A stretch of DNA of 64,000 bases from Bradyrhizobium sp. SRL28 (GCF_018596315.1 NZ_JAHEAG010000026.1:35167-99166), one strand, 5' to 3'; positions 18,276 through 29,137 are shown, numbered from the stretch's first letter. Notes: a model not told the origin generated them from the letters alone. Made by a program: numbers and translations.

Positions 18276-19775
18276 ATGCCCATTTCCAGTCGTTTCTTTG
18301 TTCAATCCACGACCGCCCTGTTGCTGGTTGGATTTCTGGCGCTCCTCGGCATTGTCGGCATGACGTCCTGGCTTGGTGAGCGCGCCCAGGTTTATTTCAA
18401 CGAAGTCATCGCTGCGCGCGACGCGCGCAGCGCTGCCGTCGATCTGCGTAACGCCGTGCAAACAGCCGAATCCAGCCAGCGCGGGTTTTCGTTGACCGGC
18501 AACGAGATCTATCTTGCATCCTACGGCCCGGCCAAGGCCTTGGCTGAGCGGCAGTTGGCTGCGGTCAACCGCATGCTGGCTTCCGATGACGGCGTCAACG
18601 CGTCGCTCCAGCGCCTCACGACGATCGTCAACGAGAAATTCGCCGAGATGGATCAGGCCATCGCCTTGAAACGCGAATATCGAGATGCGGATGCGCTCGC
18701 GCTGGTCCGGACCAATCGCGGCAAGACGTTGATGGACGAAGCCAATATATTCTTCGCCGGCATCATCAGCGCCGCGGACGAACGCTTGACCGACAGCGTT
18801 GCCGAGCAGAGGGCGAACGCGACGCTGCTTCGGCTGTTCTCGATCATCAGTGGTATTGTGATCGTCATCGTGATCGGTATCGCCGCAGTCACCGTCGTGC
18901 GTTACACGCGCGAGCTTCGCCGGGCGCGGACGGAAGTGAGCGTGTTGAATGCCGGCCTGGAGCAGCGCGTCGAAGCCCGCACGGCCGATCTGGCGCACGC
19001 GAACGCCGAGATCCAGCGCTTTGTCCAGATCATCTCGCACGACCTTCGCGCACCGCTGGTCAGCATCGTCGGCTTCACCGGCGAACTGCAGGACAGCCTG
19101 GGGAGCCTTCGCCTGCTCGTCGAGCGTTCCGATGCCGGCAACGGAGCCGACGATCCCGTGTTGCAGGAAGCGCGTGCTGCCGCCACCGAACTGCTGCCCG
19201 AAGCGATCGGATATATTCGCTCCTCGACGGAGAAGATGGAGCGGCTGATCGGCACAGTTCTGAAGCTCGCTCGTGAAGGACGGCGGCCGTTGAAAGTCGA
19301 GTCGATCGATCTGAAAGAGATCGTTACCGGCGCTGCGGGCGCGATCCAGCATCAACTGTCCGAAGCCGACGGAAAAATCGACATCGATATGGATGTAGCC
19401 ACGATCCAGAGCGATCGTTTCTCGATCGAGATAATCATCGGCAACCTGCTCGACAACGCCGTCAAGTATCACGCAAAGGATCGCCCGTTGCGCATCAAGG
19501 TACGGACGCGCGCGATTGACGACGACCATATCGAAATCGAGATCGTCGACAACGGCCGCGGCATCGCGGAGCGCGATCAGGCGCGCGTGTTCGATCTGTT
19601 CAAGCGCTCGGGCACCCAGGACCAGCCGGGCGACGGCATTGGCCTCGCCTATGTCCTTGCCGTCCTGCACAACCTCGGAGGCGACATCAGCCTGACATCC
19701 GAACTTGGCCGCGGCACCAGCTTTCGCCTGAGGATGCCGCGGGCTCTAAGTGCAACCAAGAATGTTGCCGCCTGA
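18276..19775 (+). CDS. CHASE3-type sensor histidine kinase
   Basis: 499 aa. TM1 at about 11-31, a CHASE3-type helical sensor (VQTAESSQRGFSLTGNEIYL at about 61-80), TM2 at about 187-208, a short coiled coil, then HisKA with ISHDLRAPLVSIVGF (His255) and a HATPase domain with NLLDNAVKYH, DNGRGI and GDGIGLAY. No receiver domain and no adjacent response regulator. The only close co-directional partner is the periplasmic binding protein 50 bp downstream, which could feed it a ligand signal. Confidence 0.92.
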   Translation: MPISSRFFVQSTTALLLVGFLALLGIVGMTSWLGERAQVYFNEVIAARDARSAAVDLRNAVQTAESSQRGFSLTGNEIYLASYGPAKALAERQLAAVNRMLASDDGVNASLQRLTTIVNEKFAEMDQAIALKREYRDADALALVRTNRGKTLMDEANIFFAGIISAADERLTDSVAEQRANATLLRLFSIISGIVIVIVIGIAAVTVVRYTRELRRARTEVSVLNAGLEQRVEARTADLAHANAEIQRFVQIISHDLRAPLVSIVGFTGELQDSLGSLRLLVERSDAGNGADDPVLQEARAAATELLPEAIGYIRSSTEKMERLIGTVLKLAREGRRPLKVESIDLKEIVTGAAGAIQHQLSEADGKIDIDMDVATIQSDRFSIEIIIGNLLDNAVKYHAKDRPLRIKVRTRAIDDDHIEIEIVDNGRGIAERDQARVFDLFKRSGTQDQPGDGIGLAYVLAVLHNLGGDISLTSELGRGTSFRLRMPRALSATKNVAA

Positions 19776-19825
19776 AACGAAAGCCTGCTAACAGAAGTCC
19801 AACGGCCATCTCAGGAGTTGAGGCC

Positions 19826-20998
19826 GTGGGGACGACAATGTTACCAGGTAACACAGCGATGCGGCCGCAGATCCTGTGGCCGGGCGTGGCGGTTTTCGCA
19901 CTGGGCTTGATCGCAGCAGCCACACCATCGGCAGCGCAGAGTGGGTCACCCGGCATCACCATGCCCAAGACCCTGCCGCCGTTCGATTCCGCCGCCCCCG
20001 CCTGCCGTCCGCCACCAGGCCTCGAAAAGATGCTGGCTTTCTCGCAGGACACAAGGCGCGAATTCATGCAGGGCGTCGATCAAGGGCTGGCGGCCGCCGC
20101 AAAGGATCGCGGCCTGCAATATCGTCTGCTTGTCGCCGACAGTGACGCTGCCAGGCAGTCCGAGCAGGTACGATCGCTCGTCGCAGCCAAGGCTGGCGGG
20201 GTCGTTGCATCAGCGGTCGATTCGGTGTCGCTTGGTCCGCGCCTGCAGGAGGTCATTTGGTCCGGCGGCTACGTCGGCACCGTTGTCGCGCCGCCCGCGA
20301 CCTCGCTCTTGAATGCTCCGCAATATCTCACTGGAAAGGCCTTGGGAGACGCGGCGAGCGCCTACATCAAGGGAACACTCGGCGGCAAGGCCAAGGTCGT
20401 GCTGTTGACCCAGGACAGTCTGGAGTTCCTCGCGCCGCGTTTCGTCGCGCTGCGCGATTCGCTGCGTGACATCCCGGGCGCCAGCATCGTTGCCGACATC
20501 TCGCCCAATCCCGTCAGCAAGGACGGCGGCTTTGCGATGATGCGGACCATCCTGCTCGCGAATCCGGATGTGGACGTGGTGCTCGGCGCGGATAATGTGG
20601 TGCTCGGCGCGCTGGCCGCGTTGCGGGCTGCCGGCAAGACGCGCGCGAACCAGTTTCTGGGCGGCATCGACGGCGAGCCGGAGGCGGTGTCGGAAATCAA
20701 GAAAGGCAACTCACCCTACAGGATCAGCATCAGCCTGGCCTCACCGGTTTTTGGCTACGCCATGGGCCAGCATGCAGCTGACTGGCTCGAGGGCAAGAGC
20801 ATCCCACAGGCGATGGATATTCTGCCGAGTCCGCTGACGGCGGCCAACATTGCACAATACGAGGCCGACCTTGCCAATCCCGGACGCGTCTACGCAGATC
20901 CGGCGCGACGCGCAGCCTATCTGAAAATGTACGGCAACATCTGCTACGACAGCCGCGATCAGTATGTGAATTTTCCCTGGTCGTCGGAGCGGAAGTAG
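19826..20998 (+). CDS. Periplasmic sugar-binding-like protein (type 1 PBP, RbsB-like), orphan
   Basis: 390 aa from GTG 19826 (GGAG nine bases upstream; ATG 19838 is an alternative). Signal peptide about 16-38 (VAVFALGLIAAATPSAAQ). The body has the alternating Rossmann pattern of Peripla_BP_4 proteins: SLVAAKAGGVVASAVDS, GDAASAYIKGTLGGKAKVVL, NPDVDVVLGADNVVLGALAA. No permease or ATPase gene is nearby; it directly follows a CHASE3 histidine kinase, so a sensory role is as likely as transport. Cys58 and Cys371 might form a disulfide. Confidence 0.85.
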   Translation: MGTTMLPGNTAMRPQILWPGVAVFALGLIAAATPSAAQSGSPGITMPKTLPPFDSAAPACRPPPGLEKMLAFSQDTRREFMQGVDQGLAAAAKDRGLQYRLLVADSDAARQSEQVRSLVAAKAGGVVASAVDSVSLGPRLQEVIWSGGYVGTVVAPPATSLLNAPQYLTGKALGDAASAYIKGTLGGKAKVVLLTQDSLEFLAPRFVALRDSLRDIPGASIVADISPNPVSKDGGFAMMRTILLANPDVDVVLGADNVVLGALAALRAAGKTRANQFLGGIDGEPEAVSEIKKGNSPYRISISLASPVFGYAMGQHAADWLEGKSIPQAMDILPSPLTAANIAQYEADLANPGRVYADPARRAAYLKMYGNICYDSRDQYVNFPWSSERK

Positions 20999-21100
20999 CG
21001 GATATGGACGACGTCGTCTCCGTAACAATCCGATCTCGTTCACGGTGTCGAGACGAGTGAATCTCGCTCTTGGAGGCTCGGGGAGAGGGGCCGCCTCATC

Positions 21101-21216
21101 GTCATTGCGAGCGAAGCGAAGCAAAGCAAGCCATGCTGTCGCTTGCGGATAGATGGATTGCTTCGTCGCTTCGCTCCCTTGCGCAAACGCTTCGCGTTTG
21201 TCGCAGGCAATGACGG
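21101..21216. repeat. Palindromic intergenic repeat (GAAGCGAAGCAA family)
   Basis: Complex inverted repeat ending in GCAATGACGG and starting GTCATTGCGAGCGAAGCG. Bases 21174-21216 (43 nt) recur identically in inverse orientation at 37431-37473. Together with flanking sequence it fills most of the 237-bp gap before dadA. No coding signal seen. Confidence 0.75.
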
Positions 21217-21235
21217 CGGCGAGCGTTGTGCGCTC

Positions 21236-22501
21236 TCACCCGAACCGATGATCGTACCGGCTCACCGTGAGCTCACTCACGTCGATATCCGGCTTCCGCC
21301 CCGATATCAGATCCGCCATCACCCTGCCCGAGCCGCACGCCATGGTCCAGCCGAGCGTGCCGTGGCCGGTGTTGAGATGAAGATTGCTGTAGCGCGTCGC
21401 ACCGATCACCGGCGGGCCGTCCGGCGTCATCGGGCGCAGGCCGCTCCAGAACGTGGCCTTGCTGAGGTCGCCGCCGCGCGGAAACATGTCGGTCAGCGAA
21501 TGATCTAGCGTCGCGCGCCGCGCCGCATCGAGCCTATCAGAATAGCCCGAGATTTCCGCGGTGCCGCCGACGCGGATGCGGTCGCCGAGCCGCGTGATCG
21601 CGACCTTGTAGCTTTCGTCCATCACGGTGGAAACAGGCGCGCCGTCGGGATCGATGACCGGCACCGTGATCGAATAGCCCTTCACCGGATAGACCGGAAC
21701 AGGAATCCCGATCGGCTTCAGCAAGCGTGGCGACCAGCTCCCAAGCGCCGCAACATAGGCGTCCGCCTGCAACAGCCCGGCGCTGGTGACGACGCCCGTG
21801 ATCTTCCCGCCTTCCGCAACCAGACGCTCGATCGTCGTATTGAACTTGAACTGCACGCCGAGACGCGCGGCCTCAGCCGCGAGCGCCTGCGTAAACATGT
21901 GGCAATCGCCGGTCTCGTCCTGCGGCAGCCGAAGCCCGCCGACGAACTTGACCTTTGATGTGGCGAGCCCAGGCTCCGCGGCGATGCAGCCGGCAGGATC
22001 GAGCACTTCATAGGGAACGCCATATTGCTTGAGCACCGCGATATCGTCGCCGGTGCCGTCGAGCTGCTTCTGCTTGCGGAACAGCTGCAACGTGCCTTGG
22101 CTGCGCTCGTCATATTTGATGCCGGTCTCGGTGCGCAGCGCGCGCAGGCAGTCGCGGCTGTATTCGGCGATCGGGATCATCCGGCTCTTGTTGATGGCGT
22201 AGCGCTCTGCTGTGCAGTTGCGCAGCAGCTTCAGCCCCCAGATCCACATCACGGGATCGAGCTTGGGCCAGATCACGAGCGGGCCGTGACGCATCAACAG
22301 CCACTTGATGGCCTTGACCGGCACGCCGGGGCCGGCCCAGGGCGAGGAATAGCCGGGCGACACCTCGCCGGCATTGGCGAAGCTGGTTTCTTGCGCGGGC
22401 GCGGCCTGACGGTCGACGACCGTAACCTCATGGCCGGCGCACGCCAGATAATAGGCTGTCGTGACGCCGATGACGCCACTGCCGAGAACGATGACTTTCA
22501 C
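21236..22501 (-). CDS. dadA: D-amino-acid dehydrogenase small subunit
   Basis: 421 aa. FAD motif VLGSGVIGVTTAYYLACAGH at the N-terminus, then ETSFANAGEVSPGYSSPWAGPG and C-terminal FWSGLRPMTPDGPP and NTGHGTLGWTMACGSGR, as in DadA. It oxidises D-amino acids to 2-oxo acids and ammonia, passing electrons to the respiratory chain at the inner membrane. Downstream of the omega-aminotransferase gene by 63 bp on the same strand, so probably co-transcribed; together they would process alanine-type amino acids. No alanine racemase is nearby. Confidence 0.95.
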   Translation of the reverse strand: MKVIVLGSGVIGVTTAYYLACAGHEVTVVDRQAAPAQETSFANAGEVSPGYSSPWAGPGVPVKAIKWLLMRHGPLVIWPKLDPVMWIWGLKLLRNCTAERYAINKSRMIPIAEYSRDCLRALRTETGIKYDERSQGTLQLFRKQKQLDGTGDDIAVLKQYGVPYEVLDPAGCIAAEPGLATSKVKFVGGLRLPQDETGDCHMFTQALAAEAARLGVQFKFNTTIERLVAEGGKITGVVTSAGLLQADAYVAALGSWSPRLLKPIGIPVPVYPVKGYSITVPVIDPDGAPVSTVMDESYKVAITRLGDRIRVGGTAEISGYSDRLDAARRATLDHSLTDMFPRGGDLSKATFWSGLRPMTPDGPPVIGATRYSNLHLNTGHGTLGWTMACGSGRVMADLISGRKPDIDVSELTVSRYDHRFG

Positions 22502-22564
22502 AATTCCTCACAGATCTGCCGCGGCAACGTCGCCGCGGCTTCTGTCTTTCCTTGCGAGCAAGGA

Positions 22565-23893
<1,329 letters not shown>

Positions 23894-23894
23894 G

Positions 23895-23925
23895 GGTAGC
23901 TCCTGTGCTGGCAGCTCAAGCTACC
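23895..23925. promoter_or_regulatory. Inverted repeat upstream of aminotransferase, candidate operator
   Basis: GGTAGCT (23895-23901) and AGCTACC (23919-23925) form perfect 7-bp arms around a 17-nt spacer directly upstream of the aminotransferase start and within the gap to the XRE-cupin gene. Could be an operator or a leader hairpin. Confidence 0.3.
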
Positions 23926-24045
23926 ACCGGGCCACGCTCGGGAAGCCACAACAAGTCCTTTTCTTCGCTCCCGCAACCCATTGATTTTGCTAGCCACGTC
24001 GGGGCATATTTGTTCGATCCGAAACACTTGCAACAGGGATTTCCG

Positions 24046-24594
24046 ATGAGCGTCGATATCGGTGGGCGACTCCGCTTCGTTCGCGCCCGGCACAAGCTGT
24101 CGCAGCGTGAGCTCGCCAAGCGCTCCGGCGTGACCAATTCGACGATCTCGCTGATCGAATCGAACCAGATGAACCCCTCCGTCGGCGCGCTCAAGCGCAT
24201 CCTCGACGGCCTGCCGATGGGGCTCGCCGAGTTCTTCGCGATCGAGCCGGAGCGGCCGCGCAAGGCGTTCTATCGCGCCGACGAACTGACCGAGATCGGC
24301 AAGAAGCCGATCTCCTTCCGCCAGGTCGGCGACAATTTGTTCGGCCGGAGCTTGCAAATCCTGAAAGAACGTTATGAGCCGGGCAGCGACACCGGCCGGG
24401 TGCCGCTGACCCATGACGGCGAGGAAGGCGGCATCGTGGTCTCGGGGCGGCTCGAGGTCACCGTCGACGACGAGCGCCGCATTCTCGATCCCGGCGACGC
24501 CTATTATTTCGAAAGCCGCCGCCCGCATCGCTTTCGATGCGTCGGCGGCAAGCCGTGCGAAGTGATCTCCGCCTGCACGCCGCCGACGTTTTGA
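24046..24594 (+). CDS. XRE-family regulator with cupin domain (PuuR-like)
   Basis: 182 aa from ATG 24046. The HTH is GGRLRFVRARHKLSQRELAK with NSTISLIESNQMNPSVGALK, followed by a cupin (VPLTHDGEEGGIVVSGRLEV ... GDAYYFESRRPHRF). This is the PuuR architecture, usually a repressor of amine or amino-acid catabolic genes relieved by the pathway substrate. Divergent from the aminotransferase-dadA genes (152 bp gap). An upstream in-frame extension to 23905 crosses the promoter and is discounted. Confidence 0.92.
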   Translation: MSVDIGGRLRFVRARHKLSQRELAKRSGVTNSTISLIESNQMNPSVGALKRILDGLPMGLAEFFAIEPERPRKAFYRADELTEIGKKPISFRQVGDNLFGRSLQILKERYEPGSDTGRVPLTHDGEEGGIVVSGRLEVTVDDERRILDPGDAYYFESRRPHRFRCVGGKPCEVISACTPPTF

Positions 24595-24889
24595 GCAGCA
24601 AGGGCGTGCACACATACACCCGCTGCAGCGCTGCCATCGTAACGATCTTCGCCTTGCCTCGGCGGACCTTGGCCGGGTCTAGGGCAAGAAGTGGTCCGCC
24701 GATGAATCAAAGGCGGAAATCACCTGTTCTGTTCGGGTTCTGATACCTCTCAGGTGGGCGCGACAACATTCGCCGAGCCAGCCCTGCGCTTGCGTGGGTG
24801 GCAAAAAAGCTGAATAGTTTCCGTCGTCCGACGGAGCGATCGGAGGCTTGCGGCTGCGCGCGTGCAGCCGCTTCTTGGAGCTTTTCCAG

Positions 24890-26485
24890 ATGTCGAAGCT
24901 CACCGAGCACGGCGCGTGCCTGCTGTGGAAGCCGGAATTGATCTGGCTGAATGCCGTTTCCGACGCGATGGTCGCCACCGCCTTCTTTGCTACGGCGTTC
25001 GTCCTCGCGTACTTCGTGTGGCGGCGCCATCGTGAGCTTATGTTCCGGGGCGTATTCTTGATCTTCGCGATCTTCGTCGCGGTCTGCGGAGTGACCCGCC
25101 TGCTGTCGATCTACACCCTTTGGGTGCCGGCCTATGAAATCGAGGCCCTGACCAAAGCTTTCCTGGCGCTGATCTCGGTGCCGGTCACGGCAGCCCTACT
25201 GCTGGCGCTGCCGCGGATCCTGGTGCTGCCCACGCGCATTCAGCTTGCGAATGCCTATGCCGCACTTGAGGAGGAAGTCAGGCAACGCCGCGAGGCAGAA
25301 GCCATGGTCAAGCGCTTTGAGGAGAAAGAGGCCACCGAATCCCAGGTCCAGCAGGCGCAGAAGATGGAAGCCATCGGCCAGCTCACCGGTGGCGTGGCGC
25401 ACGACTTCAACAACATTCTGACTGTGATTACCGGGACCATCGAAATCCTCAGCGATGCTGTCAAGGATCGTCCACATCTCGTTCAGATCACCAATCTGAT
25501 TAGCGGAGCCGCAGCGAGGGGGGCGGAGCTGACGAAACATTTGTTGGCCTTCTCCCGTCGACAGCCGCTGCAGCCTCGCAATACCGACGTCAACGCGTTG
25601 GTGATCGAGGCTGCGAGTCTGCTGCGGCCGACCCTCGGCGAGCACATCGAAATCGAATCGATGCTGGCGCACGATTCCGCACCGGCGCTGATTGATCCCA
25701 GCCAGCTCACGACTGCGATGCTGAACCTCGCCCTGAATGCGCGTGACGCCATGCCTAACGGCGGTAAGCTGACGTTAGAAACAAAGAACGTGGTGCTCGA
25801 TGAGAGTTACGCCAGCCTGAACAGCGAGGTCAGACCGGGCAACTACGTCATGATTGCGGTGAGTGACACCGGGGATGGAATCCCGAACAACCTGCTCGAA
25901 AAGGTGTTTGAACCATTCTTTACCACCAAGGAGGCCGGCAAAGGATCGGGGCTCGGCCTCAGCATGGTGTATGGCTTCGTTAAACAGTCGAATGGACATA
26001 TCAAGATCTACAGCGAACAGGGCCACGGCACGAGCGTGAAGCTATACCTGCCGCAGGCCACGAGCGGCGGCCCGGAGGAGCCCGCCGGCGCGACTGGCGG
26101 ATATGCGGGCGAACATGGCGAACAGTCTATCTTGATTGTCGAGGACGACCCGCTGGTCCGCGAATACGTCGTGGCGCAAATCAGCCGTTTCGGATTCCAA
26201 ACGCTCGCCGCCGGCAATGCTGCCGCGGCGCTGGCACTCATCGATGGACCCGAACGCATTGACCTGCTGTTCACTGACGTAATGCTCCCCGGGGGAGTGA
26301 ATGGCCGCCAGCTCGCGACTGAGGCAGTCAAAAGACGGCCGGAGCTCAAAGTGCTTTATACCTCGGGTTATGCTGAGAATGCCCTTATACATCATGGCCG
26401 TCTCGATGCTGGCGTGCTGCTGCTGCCGAAGCCTTATCTCAGCGCCGACCTCGCACGGATGCTTCTAACCGCGCTGGCATCGTGA
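24890..26485 (+). CDS. Hybrid histidine kinase with ethylene-receptor-like membrane domain and receiver
   Basis: 531 aa from ATG 24890 (GGAG nine bases upstream). Three TM helices (about 19-44, 50-73, 86-108) follow the ethylene-receptor layout: Asp25, then AVCGVTRL with Cys66. The copper-ligand His of ETR1 (His69) is Arg70 here, and the conserved Pro36 is Ala. Next come a coiled coil, HisKA (GGVAHDFNNILTVITG, His171), HATPase (NLALNARDAMPNGG, DTGDGIPNN, GSGLGLSMVYGFVKQSNGHI), and a receiver domain with Asp463 (LFTDVMLPGGVNG). No partner regulator adjacent. It likely autophosphorylates and relays internally; signal unknown. Confidence 0.9.
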   Translation: MSKLTEHGACLLWKPELIWLNAVSDAMVATAFFATAFVLAYFVWRRHRELMFRGVFLIFAIFVAVCGVTRLLSIYTLWVPAYEIEALTKAFLALISVPVTAALLLALPRILVLPTRIQLANAYAALEEEVRQRREAEAMVKRFEEKEATESQVQQAQKMEAIGQLTGGVAHDFNNILTVITGTIEILSDAVKDRPHLVQITNLISGAAARGAELTKHLLAFSRRQPLQPRNTDVNALVIEAASLLRPTLGEHIEIESMLAHDSAPALIDPSQLTTAMLNLALNARDAMPNGGKLTLETKNVVLDESYASLNSEVRPGNYVMIAVSDTGDGIPNNLLEKVFEPFFTTKEAGKGSGLGLSMVYGFVKQSNGHIKIYSEQGHGTSVKLYLPQATSGGPEEPAGATGGYAGEHGEQSILIVEDDPLVREYVVAQISRFGFQTLAAGNAAAALALIDGPERIDLLFTDVMLPGGVNGRQLATEAVKRRPELKVLYTSGYAENALIHHGRLDAGVLLLPKPYLSADLARMLLTALAS

Positions 26486-26622
26486 GTTCTTCTGAATGGA
26501 CAGCCGTTTCCCTTGAGGCGTGGCGTAGGCGCGTGTCTGCTTGGCCCCAATAATTGTATATAGCTCGTCTATGAGAACACGGCCCATGGATGGAAGGCCC
26601 AAATTTTCAGGAGAGTAATGGC

Positions 26623-27501
26623 ATGCGCAAGGTCTGGATCGAGGCAGCATTGAACGGCTCGTGGGGCCGCGCGCTCCAACCCGGCATTCCCGATACCGTT
26701 GAGACCATCATCGCCGAGGGCGTCGCCTGCACGCGCGCCGGCGCCACCATCGTCCACGTCCATGCGTATGATGGCGGCCCGCAGATCTACGACTGGCAGG
26801 TCTATGCCCGCATCATCGAGGGTATTCGTAACCAGGTCGATGTGCCGGTCTATCCCTCCTATCCGGCTTTCATAACCACAGGCAGCGACAGCAGCCCGCT
26901 CGCCGACGCCGCAGCGCGCTTTGCCGACATCAAAGAACTTGCCGCGCGCGGCCTACTGGATTTTGCCGTCATCGACCCCGGCAGCGTTAATTTGAGCCTG
27001 ACAAAAATCACGGCAGCCACGCAGCCCGGCGGCACCTACATGAATCCTGAATCCCAGATCCGGTATGTGCTCGATTTCGCCGCGCGTCACAGCCTACACA
27101 CAGATTTTGCGATCTACGAGCCCGGCTTTTTGCGTGCCGGCGCAGCGCTGGCGCGCGCGGCCGGCGTCAAATCGCCGATCTATCGTCTGATGTTCTGCAA
27201 TCTGGTCGCGGTCGGCCTTCCACCAAAGCCATATGCGCTTGCTGCCTACCATGCGCTGCTGGAGGAGGAAGCGCCCGGTGCGCCCTGGATGATTGCGGGC
27301 GTCAGCGCCGATCTCCGCCCGCTATTCGCCGAGACGATCGCACGCGGCGGCCATATTCGCGTCGGCCTCGAGGATGCGCCGCTCGGGACGACCGCGACCA
27401 ATCTCGAACTCGTCGAAGAGGCCGTGCGCCTGGTGCGCGAGCACAGCGCGGAGCCTGCTACGCCTGCGGAGATGCGGCAGGTGCTGGCGGCGGCCGGCTG
27501 A
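26623..27501 (+). CDS. BKACE family protein (3-keto-5-aminohexanoate cleavage enzyme-like, DUF849)
   Basis: 292 aa from ATG 26623 behind AGGAGAG. TIM-barrel BKACE features: zinc site VHVHAYDG (His45, His47), LDFAVIDPGSVNLSL, and near the C-terminus HIRVGLEDAPLG. The family condenses a beta-keto acid with acetyl-CoA, giving a CoA ester and acetoacetate. Specificity residues cannot be judged by eye. It stands alone between the hybrid kinase and the winged-helix/TPR regulator, without lysine-fermentation genes. Confidence 0.9.
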   Translation: MRKVWIEAALNGSWGRALQPGIPDTVETIIAEGVACTRAGATIVHVHAYDGGPQIYDWQVYARIIEGIRNQVDVPVYPSYPAFITTGSDSSPLADAAARFADIKELAARGLLDFAVIDPGSVNLSLTKITAATQPGGTYMNPESQIRYVLDFAARHSLHTDFAIYEPGFLRAGAALARAAGVKSPIYRLMFCNLVAVGLPPKPYALAAYHALLEEEAPGAPWMIAGVSADLRPLFAETIARGGHIRVGLEDAPLGTTATNLELVEEAVRLVREHSAEPATPAEMRQVLAAAG

Positions 27502-27577
27502 TAACCCCGTTCCTTCCGGCGCCCCCGAAACGGATATCAGAAACCGCAAGTCTCCCTTGGGGCATGCGGCATTACAA

Positions 27578-29137
27578 TCAATCAGGAAGGCCCGCATCGC
27601 GGAGACCCTTGGCGAAGGTGGCGAAGTCCTCCTCCCGACGAAATGGTGCCAGATTCCTTAGGTTGGCATGCAGATCGGGATTGCGTTCGAGTGCTTGCAG
27701 GACGGCTCGTTCCGCCGGCTCTTGCCGCCCTGCGAGTGTGTTGCTGGCTGCAGAAATACAGGTTAAGAGCAAGAAATTCGTGGGACCGCGCAATGCACTC
27801 TCAGCGCATGACACCGCCGCGTCATAGCGGCCCGCCAGAAAATGCGCATACGCCATGGCTCCCTGCGTCTCGTAGTACATGGATGGGTCGAGCGGACTAA
27901 GTCGCATGGCCTGCGCAGAGTGCTCGAGTGCGAGGTCCGGCTCTCCTCTCCAAACTCTCAACCAGGCACTGGTGGCCCAAGCTTGCGCGAAGTTGGGATT
28001 GCCAGCCAAAGCCCGATCCATGAAAGCCGCTGCGTCGTCGAACTCATGGGCTATAAAGGCGAGTGCATATCCACCCACAGATAGTGCAAATGGATCATCT
28101 GTCCCCAGCTCCACAGCCTTCCGGGCCAGCCGCGTGCCTTCCGCACTTTCACTCACTGGATCGTTGATCCAACCATTCGCCTTGCGCCGAACATAGCACC
28201 AGGCGGCCATGCCATAGGCACAAGCCAGACGAGGGTCGAGCTCGATCGCCCTGCAAAAAAGCTGCAGCGCTTCGCTGTTCGCGTTGTTAGCCCAACGCGC
28301 TTTCGCCAGCCCGCGCAGGTAGTGGTCGTACGCATCCAGACTTTCGGTCGGCTTGCGCCTTGCCCGTCTGATCTCCTCATGCTGCAGCTTCGGGGCGATT
28401 GCGCCTACGACGCTGGACGTTAGATTGTCCTGCAGATCGAACATATCCTCGATCGGACCTTCAAAGCGGTCTGCCCAGAGATGCGCTCCAGTTTCGGCAT
28501 CAATAAGCTGTCCCGCGATGCGCAGGCGATTTCCTGCCTTGCGCACGCTGCCTTCGAGTATGTAGCGCACCCCAAGCTCGCGGCCGACCTGCCTGACGTC
28601 CACACTTCGGCCTTTGTAGGTGAAGCTCGAATTGCGTGCGATCACAAAGAGCCAGTGAAAGCGCGACAGCGCCATCGTGATGTCCTCCACGATGCCGTCG
28701 GCAAAATACTCCTGCTCTGGATCCAGGCTCAGGTTGGCGAAGGGAAGCACGGCGACTGAAGGTCTGGTGGGCAGCGTCAGAGGGCCTTTCGGCGGTTCTG
28801 CCCAGTTGTCGGGCGCTGCGCCGCCTCGCGCTTCCTGCACTTGCCCGACAAAGCGGAAGCCCTTTCGCGCCATTGTCTTGAGAAGGCGCTGCTCTTCGCC
28901 GGAATCGCCGATCGCATTCCGGGCGGCGTTCAGGCGGGTCGTCAACGCAGCATCAGATACAATGCGTCCATTCCAAACGGCAATGATGAGGTCGTCTTTG
29001 CTGACGACGCGCTCCCTGTTTCGAATCAAGTAATCGAGCAGGTCAAAAGCCTGCGGTGTGATTGACACCGCATCCGCCCCGCGGTGCAGTTCACGCTTTT
29101 CGGTGTCAAGCGTGTAATCCTCGAAGAGATAGCGCAA
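27578..29137 (-). CDS. Winged-helix DNA-binding/TPR regulator (CadC/HilA-like)
   Basis: 519 aa. Residues about 1-100 are an OmpR-type winged helix (ITPQAFDLLDYLIRNRERVV, LKTMARKGFRFVG). Residues about 125-255 resemble the FlgO/guanylate-cyclase-associated domain (SVAVLPFANLSLDPEQEYFA, RYILEGSVRKAGNRLRIAGQ). TPR-like repeats fill the rest. No receiver domain and no TM helix are seen. These regulators are common in Bradyrhizobium; targets unknown. Divergent from the DUF1127 gene. Confidence 0.88.
   Translation of the reverse strand: MRYLFEDYTLDTEKRELHRGADAVSITPQAFDLLDYLIRNRERVVSKDDLIIAVWNGRIVSDAALTTRLNAARNAIGDSGEEQRLLKTMARKGFRFVGQVQEARGGAAPDNWAEPPKGPLTLPTRPSVAVLPFANLSLDPEQEYFADGIVEDITMALSRFHWLFVIARNSSFTYKGRSVDVRQVGRELGVRYILEGSVRKAGNRLRIAGQLIDAETGAHLWADRFEGPIEDMFDLQDNLTSSVVGAIAPKLQHEEIRRARRKPTESLDAYDHYLRGLAKARWANNANSEALQLFCRAIELDPRLACAYGMAAWCYVRRKANGWINDPVSESAEGTRLARKAVELGTDDPFALSVGGYALAFIAHEFDDAAAFMDRALAGNPNFAQAWATSAWLRVWRGEPDLALEHSAQAMRLSPLDPSMYYETQGAMAYAHFLAGRYDAAVSCAESALRGPTNFLLLTCISAASNTLAGRQEPAERAVLQALERNPDLHANLRNLAPFRREEDFATFAKGLRDAGLPD

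Noticed and set aside
18051..19670. 539-codon minus-strand frame opposite the CHASE3 kinase
   Set aside because: Shadow frame; the sense strand has an intact histidine kinase.
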